Shown here: positions 17,645-26,562 of the stretch, one piece after another
Numbering within the stretch: position 1 is the first letter of the stretch
How the letters are laid out: each line of letters opens with the position of its first letter
DNA from: Spirochaetota bacterium
GTDB lineage: Bacteria > Spirochaetota > UBA4802 > JAFGDQ01
DNA: 64,000 nucleotides
NCBI GenBank assembly: GCA_016932015.1
Contig: JAFGDQ010000055.1
Span: 1 to 64,000, forward strand
Reading direction: 5' to 3'
The notes under the pieces: generated by a model
Databases searched by the model: none
What the model was told of the DNA's origin: nothing
The model's input: the letters and a program-made list of their open reading frames with translations, nothing else
Position numbers and translations under genes: made by a program

Positions 17645-20131
17645 ATGTACGACAACAGCCAATTTGCCGAACTCGTTAAAAATAATGGTCAGGCAGACGG
17701 CAGTACCAGAAAATTTAAACTAAGCCCGGTTACAGACCGTGTCAGAAAAATACGTGAAAAATACAGATCATCACAGCCTAAAATTGATATAGCACGTTAT
17801 AAAATAGTAACGGAATTTTTCATGGAAAATCCGCAGCTTCAGGGTATTCTAAAAAGAGCAAAAAGCTTTAAAACTCTTTGTGAAAAAATGCCGATCACAA
17901 TATATGATGATGAAGTAATTATAGGTGCTCAGGTAACTACATACAGGGCCTGTGCACTTTATCCGGAAACTTCATTCCACTGGCTTCTTGATGAACTAAG
18001 AGAAGGTTCAATTCCTAACAGGGAATGCGATCCGTATATTGTTGATCCCGAAGAAGCAAAATATGTTTTAGACACAGGCGAATTCTGGGTAAAAGAATGC
18101 CTTAGCGCAAAAGTTGACGAATACATTCCTCTGGGATGGTACAAACATGCAGGAAACGGAGTTGTTACATTCGGGGTTAAAAATACAAGTATGTCTCCTG
18201 TAGGTCACTTCGTGGCAAATTTCGAAAAAGCAATAAATAAGGGTTTTGGTGCCATCAGAGCAGAAGCCCAGGCAAAAATGGATGAACTTGAAGGAAATCT
18301 GTTCGGTGACAGCATTTCACAATATAATTTTTACCGCGCTGTTGTTATTATTTGCGACGGTTTAATAACTTTCTCTAAAAGACATGCTGAAAAATGCAGG
18401 CAGCTCGCGTCAGTTGAAAGCAATGAAGAAAGAAAAAAAGAACTTGAAGGAATGGCTGAAGTTCTTGACTGGATAATGGAAAATCCATGCCGCACCTATC
18501 ATGAAGCACTGCAATGTATGTATCTGTATCAGATGAGTATGTGCCTTGACGGCCAGCAGCACGGAATCAGCTACGGCCGTGTAGACCAGTATCTCGGCAA
18601 ATTCTACAAAGCAGACATAGCAGCAGGCAGAATTACTCACGACAGAGCACAGGAACTTCTTGACCTGTTTTATTTAAAAGTAGCAGAAATGAACAAGATA
18701 TGGCCTTACTTTGCCACTCTTTCAGGCCCGGGATACACAAGCGGGCAGCTTATGACTATAGGCGGTGTAGACAGAGACGGTAATGATGCGACTAATCCGG
18801 TTTCATTCATGATGCTTCAGGCTGCCGGTCGGCTTCTTCTCCACGATCCGCCGCAGGCAATGCGCGTTCATCAGGGAACTCCTCCCGAATTATGGGAAGC
18901 AGCTATTGAAACAACACAAATTGCCGGGGGTGTCCCGACATTCGAAAATGATGACGTTATTATTCCCGCACTCATGGAGAGAGGACTTCCTCTTGAAAGC
19001 GCAAGGAACTATTGCCTGATTGGATGTGTTGAACCTCAGGGATGCGGAGACGAATGGGCATCTCCCGGAGGAAATGGTACAGAGTCTTACTGGAACATGG
19101 TTAACGCATTTCTGCTTGCAATCAATAACGGCTATAATCCGATGCCGGACAGACACGGAGCAATGCATCCCGGACAGGTTGGGCTTCCTACCGGATACCT
19201 CTATGAAATGGAAACATTTGAGGACGTACTTGAAGCTACAAAAAAACAGATGGAATATTTCGCGAAATGGCAGGTGTCACTGGTCAATTCATGGGAATAC
19301 GTTGCCCGCGAGCATATGCCGCTTCCGCTTGTATCTGCGACAATTGACGGCTGCATGGAATCAGGCAAAGACGTTATGAACGGCGGTGCCAGGTACAATT
19401 CAACAGGCAATGCTGCTATCGCTATTGGAAACATTACAGACAGTCTTGCTGTCACAAAATACATGGTTTATGACAAAAAGCTGATTACTCCACGGGAGCT
19501 TTATGACGCGATTGTAACAAACTGGGAAGGGAAAGAAGAGTTAAGACAACAGATAATAAATGAAGCTCCTCATTACGGTAATGATAACGAATATACGGAT
19601 GAATTCGTTAAATGGGCTTCAGACGTGTATGCAGATACCATCAACTCCTCCACCGGTCCCCGTGGAAGATGGTCAGCTGGATTATACCCTGTTACAGCTC
19701 ACGTTCTTTTCGGATGGATCACAGCAGCAACTCCTGACGGAAGAAAAGCCGGCGATCCGTTAGCAGACGGCATTTCACCCGTTCAGCAGATGGATAAAAA
19801 CGGTCCGACTGCTGCAGTTAAATCTGTAGCAAATATTGATCAAAAAAAATTCGGGAATGGTACCCTGCTCAATATGAGATTTCATCCTACAGCTCTAAAA
19901 AATGAAACAGGCAAGGAAAAGCTCAAAGCTCTGATAAAGACATATTTCAAACTTGGCGGCATGGAAATGCAGTTCAATATTGTAAGTGCGGATACCCTGA
20001 GGAAAGCACAGGAAAAACCGGAAGAATATAAAGACCTTGTAGTAAGGATTGCAGGATTCAGTGCTTATTTTGTGGAAATTTACAAAGCTAGTCAGGAAGA
20101 TATTATCAAGCGTACTGAGCTGAATCTGTAA
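17645..20131 (+). CDS. Glycyl radical enzyme (PFL/dehydratase superfamily), substrate unassigned
   Basis: An 828-residue glycyl radical enzyme. The thiyl-radical cysteine is Cys461 with Glu463 in IGCVEPQ; the radical glycine is Gly804 in RIAGFSAYF, 24 residues from the end. The G-C-x-E active site belongs to the dehydratase/C-N-lyase/C-S-lyase side of the family (glycerol and propanediol dehydratases, choline lyase, hydroxyproline dehydratase, isethionate lyase), not to pyruvate formate-lyase, which has adjacent cysteines. Nothing visible fixes the substrate, and no microcompartment shell or aldehyde dehydrogenase genes are next to it. TTCAGGAGGAAAAA gives a very strong ribosome binding site for the ATG at 17645; an ATG 20 codons upstream has none. 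It pairs with the activating enzyme that follows. Confidence 0.92.
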   Translation: MYDNSQFAELVKNNGQADGSTRKFKLSPVTDRVRKIREKYRSSQPKIDIARYKIVTEFFMENPQLQGILKRAKSFKTLCEKMPITIYDDEVIIGAQVTTYRACALYPETSFHWLLDELREGSIPNRECDPYIVDPEEAKYVLDTGEFWVKECLSAKVDEYIPLGWYKHAGNGVVTFGVKNTSMSPVGHFVANFEKAINKGFGAIRAEAQAKMDELEGNLFGDSISQYNFYRAVVIICDGLITFSKRHAEKCRQLASVESNEERKKELEGMAEVLDWIMENPCRTYHEALQCMYLYQMSMCLDGQQHGISYGRVDQYLGKFYKADIAAGRITHDRAQELLDLFYLKVAEMNKIWPYFATLSGPGYTSGQLMTIGGVDRDGNDATNPVSFMMLQAAGRLLLHDPPQAMRVHQGTPPELWEAAIETTQIAGGVPTFENDDVIIPALMERGLPLESARNYCLIGCVEPQGCGDEWASPGGNGTESYWNMVNAFLLAINNGYNPMPDRHGAMHPGQVGLPTGYLYEMETFEDVLEATKKQMEYFAKWQVSLVNSWEYVAREHMPLPLVSATIDGCMESGKDVMNGGARYNSTGNAAIAIGNITDSLAVTKYMVYDKKLITPRELYDAIVTNWEGKEELRQQIINEAPHYGNDNEYTDEFVKWASDVYADTINSSTGPRGRWSAGLYPVTAHVLFGWITAATPDGRKAGDPLADGISPVQQMDKNGPTAAVKSVANIDQKKFGNGTLLNMRFHPTALKNETGKEKLKALIKTYFKLGGMEMQFNIVSADTLRKAQEKPEEYKDLVVRIAGFSAYFVEIYKASQEDIIKRTELNL

Positions 20132-20191
20132 ATCAGGAAACTTATTTCCGTTTTTTTAAAAGACAGCGTAATTCAATATAATTTTTTGCAG

Positions 20192-20213
20192 GGCGGCGTT
20201 TTCGCCGCCTTTT
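20192..20213 (+). terminator. Hairpin between glycyl radical enzyme and activase (attenuator-like)
   Basis: A perfect 7-bp GC stem, GGCGGCG (20192-20198) with CGCCGCC (20203-20209), closes a TTTT loop and is followed by TTTT. It lies 22 bases before the activase start. It could end most transcripts and keep the activase scarce relative to its enzyme, as expected of a catalytic activator. Confidence 0.6.
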
Positions 20214-20234
20214 GATTAGAAGGAACAAATTATT

Positions 20235-21191
20235 ATGGAAAAACAATTAACCGGAAAAGTATACGACATTCAGGGATTTTCCGTTCAGGACGGCCCCGGA
20301 ATACGAACAACCGTTTTTTTAAAGGGATGCCCTCTTCGATGTCCATGGTGCCACAGTCCGGAATCCCAGCAGTTCCATTCACAACTCAGCTGGATGGAAA
20401 TGAAATGTGCAGGAATTGACGCATGCGGAAAATGTATTGAAGCATGCCCAAGGGGCGCCATTTCCGAGGGAAAAACAAAAAAACATCCTACCACTCAGGA
20501 GAATATAAAACATATTACTATAGACAGGACACTCTGTGATAACTGCGGAGCATGTACAGAAGTCTGTAGTTATAAAGCACTGTATATTTGCGGAACGGAT
20601 TACACAGTGGAAGAACTTATGGAACGTCTGGTAAAGGACATTCCCTTTTATGAAGAATCCGGAGGAGGAGTAACAGTTTCAGGAGGTGAAGCTTTATCAC
20701 AGCCTGAATTTACACTGCAGCTGTTAAAAGCTCTGAAAGAGCGCGGAATCCATACAGCTCTTGACACTACCGGCCATGCCAATTTTAAATTTATCGAGCA
20801 GGTACTTCCCTATACTGATTTATTCCTGTACGATTTGAAACATATGGACAATGACCAGCATAAAGCAGTAATCGAAGTGGGAAATAAGCTTATCCTGGAA
20901 AATGCTCTGAAGATTGCACAGGCAGGCGGAAAAATGCAGATCAGGATTCCTGTTATTCCGAATTATAATGATTCGGAAGAGAACATAAAAAAAACAGGCG
21001 AATTCTGTAAAGAACTTGGCGACGCAGTGACTGTAGTACAGCTTCTTCCTTATCATAATCTTGGAGTTATGAAATACCAGCGGATAGATGACAGTAAAAA
21101 AGTACTCGAGGCTCCGCCTCCATCTGAAGAGAAAATCGCCTCACTAAAAAAAATACTTGAAGATATGGGGCTTCCTGTAACTGTTCACTAA
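20235..21191 (+). CDS. Glycyl radical enzyme activating enzyme (radical SAM)
   Basis: A 318-residue PFL-activase-type radical SAM protein that abstracts hydrogen from the glycine of its partner. The SAM cluster motif is CPLRCPWC (CxxxCxxC), preceded by DGPGIRTTVFLKG, diagnostic for these activases. An inserted ferredoxin-like domain carries two further [4Fe-4S] motifs, CGKCIEACP and CDNCGACTEVC, as in activases of glycerol dehydratase, choline lyase and similar enzymes; the plain PFL activase lacks them. This agrees with the GCVE active site of the enzyme upstream. Later conserved parts include VTVSGGEAL and LYDLKHMD. GAAGGAAC precedes the ATG. The partner is almost surely the upstream gene, 103 bases away. 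Confidence 0.93.
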   Translation: MEKQLTGKVYDIQGFSVQDGPGIRTTVFLKGCPLRCPWCHSPESQQFHSQLSWMEMKCAGIDACGKCIEACPRGAISEGKTKKHPTTQENIKHITIDRTLCDNCGACTEVCSYKALYICGTDYTVEELMERLVKDIPFYEESGGGVTVSGGEALSQPEFTLQLLKALKERGIHTALDTTGHANFKFIEQVLPYTDLFLYDLKHMDNDQHKAVIEVGNKLILENALKIAQAGGKMQIRIPVIPNYNDSEENIKKTGEFCKELGDAVTVVQLLPYHNLGVMKYQRIDDSKKVLEAPPPSEEKIASLKKILEDMGLPVTVH

Positions 21192-21262
21192 ACCTGATTT
21201 GAATATCCGTATTTTCATTGTATTTTAAAAAACAATATTACATAAATTACAGGAGTAGAACA

Positions 21263-21757
21263 ATGGCTGTAAAATGCTTTTTTGATATTACCGCAAATGA
21301 TGAATCTCTCGGCAGAATCGTATTTGAACTCGCTGAGGACATTGTACCCAAAACCGCTGAAAACTTCAGGGCATTATGCACAGGAGAACATGGCTTCGGT
21401 TATAAAGGAAGCTCTTTTCACAGAGTAATTAATGAATTTATGTGCCAGGGCGGCGACTTCACAAATCATAACGGTACTGGCGGAAAATCAATTTATGGAA
21501 ATAAATTTGAAGATGAAAATTTTGACCTTAAACATACAGGCCCCGGATTGCTGAGCATGGCAAACGCAGGACCGAATACAAACGGGTCGCAGTTTTTTAT
21601 TACGCTGCTTCCAACTCCATGGTTAGACGGCAAACATGTTGTTTTCGGCAAAGTAGTCGAAGGTATGGACGTTGTTAAGGAAATAGAAAGAAACGGTTCA
21701 CAAAGCGGTGCTACTTCAAAAAAGATACTTGTAGCAGACTGCGGTCAAATCGGGTAA
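21263..21757 (+). CDS. Cyclophilin-type peptidyl-prolyl isomerase, eukaryote-like
   Basis: A 164-residue single-domain cyclophilin without a signal peptide, so cytoplasmic. It catalyses cis-trans isomerisation of X-Pro bonds in folding proteins. The catalytic and cyclosporin-contact residues are all present: Arg54 and Phe59 in FHRVINEF, Gln62 in CQGGDF, Trp120 in TPWLDG and His125. The segments [22 protein letters not shown] and [14 protein letters not shown] read as in eukaryotic cyclophilin A, closer than the short E. coli PpiB form, as judged from memory. The start at 21263 is chosen because CAGGAG lies seven to eight bases before it; an upstream in-frame start has none. It ends in a good terminator. 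Confidence 0.95.
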   Translation: MAVKCFFDITANDESLGRIVFELAEDIVPKTAENFRALCTGEHGFGYKGSSFHRVINEFMCQGGDFTNHNGTGGKSIYGNKFEDENFDLKHTGPGLLSMANAGPNTNGSQFFITLLPTPWLDGKHVVFGKVVEGMDVVKEIERNGSQSGATSKKILVADCGQIG

Positions 21758-21772
21758 TCATTTAAACGATAC

Positions 21773-21808
21773 AACCGGGGCTTACAGCTTTTCGTATGCC
21801 CCGGTTTT
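21773..21808 (+). terminator. Rho-independent terminator after the cyclophilin gene
   Basis: A 9-bp stem, AACCGGGGC (21773-21781) with GCCCCGGTT (21798-21806), is followed by T residues, 16 bases after the stop codon. Confidence 0.8.
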
Positions 21809-22224
21809 GAAGATTGCAAATAACTTTACGTAAAAATATAACTTATTTTTCCCCACTGAATACGACAGTACAGAATAATTTTTCTCCGCATCATACCTCA
21901 CTTTAAATATTATTATAAATTCAATCATTCTAACAAAAATTGATAAGATTAAACTTCATATTCTCCGATTTAATTAGTATGACGATTATGGTGAAATAAG
22001 GATTTGTTTTATTTATTTTTTATAGAAAAAATACTCTGTAAAACCTTGTAATAATTTCAAATTCAGTAACAAAAAGAAAACAGAATTATACTTTATAGTT
22101 TAGCTGTTTGTTTTAAAAAAAATAAATGTAGCTGCTCAGCTATTTGGATTTTTTATGTAAAAACCGTTCGGCAAGAATAATTATAAATAAATTTTAAACC
22201 ACTAATAGAGATAACTGAAATTAT
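21809..22224. other. AT-rich intergenic region, no gene seen
   Basis: About 415 bases between the cyclophilin terminator and the EAL protein. It presumably holds the latter's promoter. I see no clear -35/-10 pair, hairpin or coding frame. Confidence 0.5.
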
Positions 22225-24741
22225 ATGCTAAACAATATGTCCGATCTTCTGTCAAACATACCATCTCTAAATATTATTGTACCTGCAGTCTGCACCGGGA
22301 TAATTCTTGTCAGTACAAGTCTGTTTGCATATTTTTATATTATCTTCCGTGGTAAATCACATCTGACAATGATGATAACCGGAATGACAGCATTGTTTTT
22401 TTTAGGGAATGAATTTCTTGTCAGTGTATTTCTGGACCTGTTTAATCATGTCTCTATCGGTATGCAGTTTTACCGTATTCAGCAGGTTTGCTGTATATTT
22501 TTCATTATCTGTTTGCCAATGATTCTCGTAAACCTGCTTACTCTTAATAAAAAGTGGCAAAATATTAATTTACTGTTAACAAAACTCAGTATAGGCATTG
22601 CTGTTATTATTTCCGCCTCAGCTTTTATTATTCCTGATTCTTTTATTTCTCTGACAGATTTCCGGGAACATTCATTTAATGCTGCATGGAATATTGTCCG
22701 GGGAAAACAGGGAATATTATATTACATAAGGGATGCAGTCATTGGATTACTTATTTTATACAGCAGTATATGTTTTATTACTGACATGCTATGGCATAAA
22801 AAAAATAAAAATATTTTATATTTGATTGTTGGACTCGTCTTTGGTTTTTCAGGAGCAATTGATGATATGATTTTTGTTCACACCGGAAAATATATCAGTT
22901 TTTTCCCTGATATTCACTTCTCCCGTTTTTCCATTGGAATTACATTATTTATAATAACAGTTAACAGCGGAATAATAGTTCAATTCATTAAAGAAGTAAA
23001 AGATGTCGAGAATGCGTATGAAGAAAAGAATACGGTCAATCTGATACTTCAGGAGTCCAACGAAAGATTCAGGCAGCTCGCTGAAAACATTAACGAAGCT
23101 TTTCTGATTTATGACTATGAATACAAGGTATTTTCATACATCAGTACTGCTTTTGAATTTTTATGGAAGAGAAAAAGTTATGACCTCTATAAATCATCCC
23201 CAGCATGGCTGGATGACGTACATCCGAAAGACAGAAATTTTGTTAATTCAGTTATAAATTCTGATCAAATAGAAAAAAACTACGACATTGAATACCGGAT
23301 AATACATCCTGATAAATCAATTGCATGGATCAGGGAAAGAGGATTCCCGGTAAAGAATAAAAATACAAAGCCCGGACGTCTTATTAGAATACAGGAAAAC
23401 ATTACAGACAGAAAGAAAAGCGAAGAGAAGCTCATATATCTGGCATATTATGATGAACTTACAGGGCTGCTGAACAGAACTTCTTTTTTTGAAAAACTAT
23501 ATGATGTTATTACTCAATCCCAGCGGGAAACAAATAATATCAAAGCTGTTCTTCTTATAAGTCTTACTGATTTTAAAATTATTAATACCACATTTGGAGA
23601 CAGCTCCGGGGATAAAATTCTAAAGCTTGTCTCTGCAAGGCTTAAGAATTGTCTAAGAGAAACAGATTACATTTTTACTCTGATCAGATCGGAATTTGCT
23701 GTTATACTGAAAAATATGTCAACAGAAACCGATGCATCTCTTGTAGCACAAAAAATTTGTAATGAATTATCCAAAGCATACATTTGTGATGACAGAGAAA
23801 TATTTATCAACAGCCATATCGGTATCAGCGTTTTTCCCAAAGACTGTCTTAAAGCTGAAGATTTGTTTAAAAATGCGCACCTGGCGCTTTTTGAAGCGAT
23901 AGAAGAGAATAACTCATACAAATTTTTTAACGGTGCAATGAATATCAAAGCTATGGAAAAGCTGACAATAGAAAATTCTCTGAGACACGCACTTTCAAAG
24001 GGTGAATTCTCGATCTATTATCAGCCTTTTGTCAACATTAACGGTAAAATTACAGGAATGGAAGCCCTGCTTAGATGGAATAATCCTTCCCTGGGAAACA
24101 TACCGCCGGAAAAATTTATAACAATAGCAGAATCTACAAGAGATATAATAACTATAGGTGAATGGGTACTCCGTACAGCCTGCTGTCAGTTAAAAAAATG
24201 GCACGAAGACGGCTATGAAGATTTGCGTATTGCTGTAAATATTTCAGCTGTTCAGCTTATGGATAAAAATTTTGCGGGAAATGTTAACAAAATAATAAAA
24301 GAAACCGGACTTGAGTCCAGGTATCTGGAACTGGAGATAACAGAAAGCGCTGTAATGAAGAATCCGGAAAAAGCAATAAATGTAATTAATGAACTTAATA
24401 AAAAGGGCATTGCTTTTTCTATTGATGATTTTGGAGTTGATTATTCGTCTCTGAATTATGTAAAATCTCTCAGGATCAACCGCCTTAAAATTGACAGATC
24501 TTTTACAATGGATATCCTTACAAATGAGATAAATGCAGAAATTACAAAAGCGGTAATTATGATGTCACATAATTTAAATATTCAGGTTACAGCTGAAGGA
24601 ATTGAGAATATTAAGCAGAAAGAATATCTTGAATCTTTAGGATGCAACGAACTGCAGGGCTATTTATTCAGCCGCCCACTGCCTTCAGATGAAATTCAAA
24701 AAATTATAAAGACCGGATTTTCCTCTCATGCATTAAAATAA
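22225..24741 (+). CDS. Membrane c-di-GMP phosphodiesterase: 7TM-PAS-degenerate GGDEF-EAL
   Basis: An 838-residue inner-membrane signalling protein. Roughly seven hydrophobic segments fill residues 10-255, resembling the histidine-kinase N-terminal 7TM sensor. A PAS/PAC domain follows (about 275-400, ending ENITDRKK), then GGDEF-like (about 405-560) and EAL (about 580-835). The GGDEF signature reads IRSEFA, so the cyclase active site is lost. EAL residues are intact: MEALLRW, ELEITES, SIDDFG, KIDRSF and TAEGIEN. It should therefore hydrolyse c-di-GMP, with the GGDEF relic perhaps binding GTP. The ATG has only a weak purine patch before it. It is a single gene; its stop is nine bases from the end of the convergent OmpA-like gene. 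Confidence 0.9.
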   Translation: MLNNMSDLLSNIPSLNIIVPAVCTGIILVSTSLFAYFYIIFRGKSHLTMMITGMTALFFLGNEFLVSVFLDLFNHVSIGMQFYRIQQVCCIFFIICLPMILVNLLTLNKKWQNINLLLTKLSIGIAVIISASAFIIPDSFISLTDFREHSFNAAWNIVRGKQGILYYIRDAVIGLLILYSSICFITDMLWHKKNKNILYLIVGLVFGFSGAIDDMIFVHTGKYISFFPDIHFSRFSIGITLFIITVNSGIIVQFIKEVKDVENAYEEKNTVNLILQESNERFRQLAENINEAFLIYDYEYKVFSYISTAFEFLWKRKSYDLYKSSPAWLDDVHPKDRNFVNSVINSDQIEKNYDIEYRIIHPDKSIAWIRERGFPVKNKNTKPGRLIRIQENITDRKKSEEKLIYLAYYDELTGLLNRTSFFEKLYDVITQSQRETNNIKAVLLISLTDFKIINTTFGDSSGDKILKLVSARLKNCLRETDYIFTLIRSEFAVILKNMSTETDASLVAQKICNELSKAYICDDREIFINSHIGISVFPKDCLKAEDLFKNAHLALFEAIEENNSYKFFNGAMNIKAMEKLTIENSLRHALSKGEFSIYYQPFVNINGKITGMEALLRWNNPSLGNIPPEKFITIAESTRDIITIGEWVLRTACCQLKKWHEDGYEDLRIAVNISAVQLMDKNFAGNVNKIIKETGLESRYLELEITESAVMKNPEKAINVINELNKKGIAFSIDDFGVDYSSLNYVKSLRINRLKIDRSFTMDILTNEINAEITKAVIMMSHNLNIQVTAEGIENIKQKEYLESLGCNELQGYLFSRPLPSDEIQKIIKTGFSSHALK

Positions 24742-24750
24742 AAAATATAT

Positions 24751-26562
24751 TTAATCAGAAGAAACAACTTCAATCTCAACCCTGCGATTCTTCTGCCTTC
24801 CTGTATACGACGTATTCGGGGCAATATTCTTCAGAAAACCGAATCCTCTTGCATTCATTCTTTTCCCGGATATGCCTTTCTTTCTCAGATATTCCACAAT
24901 CGAATTGGCGCGCTGGTATGACAGCTGCATATTATATTCGTAACCGCCCACATTATCAGTGTTACCCGATATATCAACCTTTAAACCCGGATTTTTTGAC
25001 AAAAAATCATACACTCTTTCAAGATCCGGAAATGACTCCTCTCCTATAACATATGACCCGGTGTCAAAATAAATATTATCAGCTGTAAAGGAGTACCCCT
25101 TATTGATTCGTCCTTTTGAAAGAAAATAACGTTTTTTTATAAAAAGATGTTCGCTTTGAATTTCCATGTCAGCAGTTCCGTAAATATATCCTTCTGAAAA
25201 AAAGGATACAAAGTATTTTTTGTTTCTTTGAACAGAAAAACCGGCCAGCCCGTTTGTGTCAGTAACCTTTACGCAGATTTCCATTCCGGCACTGCTTTCA
25301 ATCAGCTTGACTTCGGAAACAAGCGGTTTTTTTGTCAATTTGTCAAGTGTGAATATATCTGCAAATGAAACTGAATTCGGGGAAAATTTTATGGCGCCTT
25401 CATAAATATAATTTTGCCCTGTTTTTAAAAAATTAAAAAACGCATTTTTCAAATCCACAGTTATCAGTGGCGGCCTGATTTCATTTCTGAACGTATTTAC
25501 TTCCCGGATATTTGTTATACCGGAAAAAGTAAAATAATTACCCTGTTTTAAAATTTTCGCTCCGTAAATATCATATCCTCCGCTTCCCCCCCTTCCGTTT
25601 GATGAAAAATATACTGTTTCATTATCAGGATGAAGGAATAAAGAGGATTCATCAAGTTCGGTATTGACCCCTAAAACCTTAACTGCTTTCTGCCATCTGC
25701 CGTCTCTTTTCTCGGAAATATATATATCCATACCATTAGCGGAATCCCTGTTTGAGACAAACAGAATATAAGTCCCGCCGGAAGTAAAATTTGCAAAATT
25801 ATTAACAGTTCCCTTATTTAAAACGGAAATGCTTTTCCAGGCGGACCATCTGTTTATTTCCGGAAGAAAACACTTGTATAAAACAAAGACTGCATTTTTA
25901 GAACCGGAAACAGAAGCAAGTATTTCCCTTTCATCAGGGGAAACGGAAAAGAAATAAAGATTCCTGAAATTTAGTCCTGAAAACATATCATGATTAAAAG
26001 CAGGCAGGAATTCAGCTTTTCTGATATCATAGTAAAAAGGCTTTTCATTATTATAATCATAACCCGCAAGGATCAGTCTTCTTTGAAGTATACCCGCGGC
26101 TGTTTTTCCCTTCCCCCATGGCACCTGCTTCAATCCTGAAGGTTCGGATACGGCAGCGTGGCTCTTTTCATAAACTTTTATTTTCTCATTTAACAGCTTT
26201 TCTTCAGAAGAGGAAACATTATAGTCTTTAAGAAGAGTTCTGACACTCTTAATCGCAGAAGTATAGTCCGACTGGCTGGCAAGGGCTGTTATTTTTAAAA
26301 ACAGGATCTCTTTACTTTTACTAATTCCAAGATATGCATCGGCATAGTTAACAGCAGCTGAAAATTTTTCAGCTGCGAAACACATCTTGACCAGCCTTTC
26401 CAGAGTAACAAGATCAGCGGGATTCTTTCTTAATATTTGTGTAAGTACTTTTATATCATTTTCATAAATCCGTATATTATGCCCCTTTGTTTTATGCACT
26501 TCGGCAACCAAAACACATTCAGCTAACAACAGGAGTACCATGAAAAATATTTTTATATGCAT
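24751..26562 (-). CDS. OmpA-family protein with TPR-like and PD40 beta-propeller regions
   Basis: A 603-residue envelope protein. A signal peptide (MHIKIFFMVLLLLAECVLVA) leads into a helical TPR-like region (about 30-130), then beta-propeller-like PD40 repeats (for example ADIFTLD, GGYDIYGAK, ANGMDIYIS) and a C-terminal OmpA domain (about 495-600; NIYFDTGSYVI, SGNTDNVGG, NRRVEIEV). The OmpA domain binds peptidoglycan noncovalently, tethering the complex to the wall. It is the last gene of a four-gene operon; its ATG overlaps the stop of the TonB-dependent receptor by ten bases, implying translational coupling and a joint role. In Bacteroidetes, similar OmpA/PD40 proteins partner with gliding or secretion machineries; that role is not assumed here. 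Confidence 0.88.
   Translation of the reverse strand: MHIKIFFMVLLLLAECVLVAEVHKTKGHNIRIYENDIKVLTQILRKNPADLVTLERLVKMCFAAEKFSAAVNYADAYLGISKSKEILFLKITALASQSDYTSAIKSVRTLLKDYNVSSSEEKLLNEKIKVYEKSHAAVSEPSGLKQVPWGKGKTAAGILQRRLILAGYDYNNEKPFYYDIRKAEFLPAFNHDMFSGLNFRNLYFFSVSPDEREILASVSGSKNAVFVLYKCFLPEINRWSAWKSISVLNKGTVNNFANFTSGGTYILFVSNRDSANGMDIYISEKRDGRWQKAVKVLGVNTELDESSLFLHPDNETVYFSSNGRGGSGGYDIYGAKILKQGNYFTFSGITNIREVNTFRNEIRPPLITVDLKNAFFNFLKTGQNYIYEGAIKFSPNSVSFADIFTLDKLTKKPLVSEVKLIESSAGMEICVKVTDTNGLAGFSVQRNKKYFVSFFSEGYIYGTADMEIQSEHLFIKKRYFLSKGRINKGYSFTADNIYFDTGSYVIGEESFPDLERVYDFLSKNPGLKVDISGNTDNVGGYEYNMQLSYQRANSIVEYLRKKGISGKRMNARGFGFLKNIAPNTSYTGRQKNRRVEIEVVSSD

Noticed and set aside
17645-20131. Considered as pyruvate formate-lyase (pflB)
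   Set aside because: The active site is GCVE with one cysteine, not the adjacent Cys pair of PFL, and the activase has extra ferredoxin clusters.
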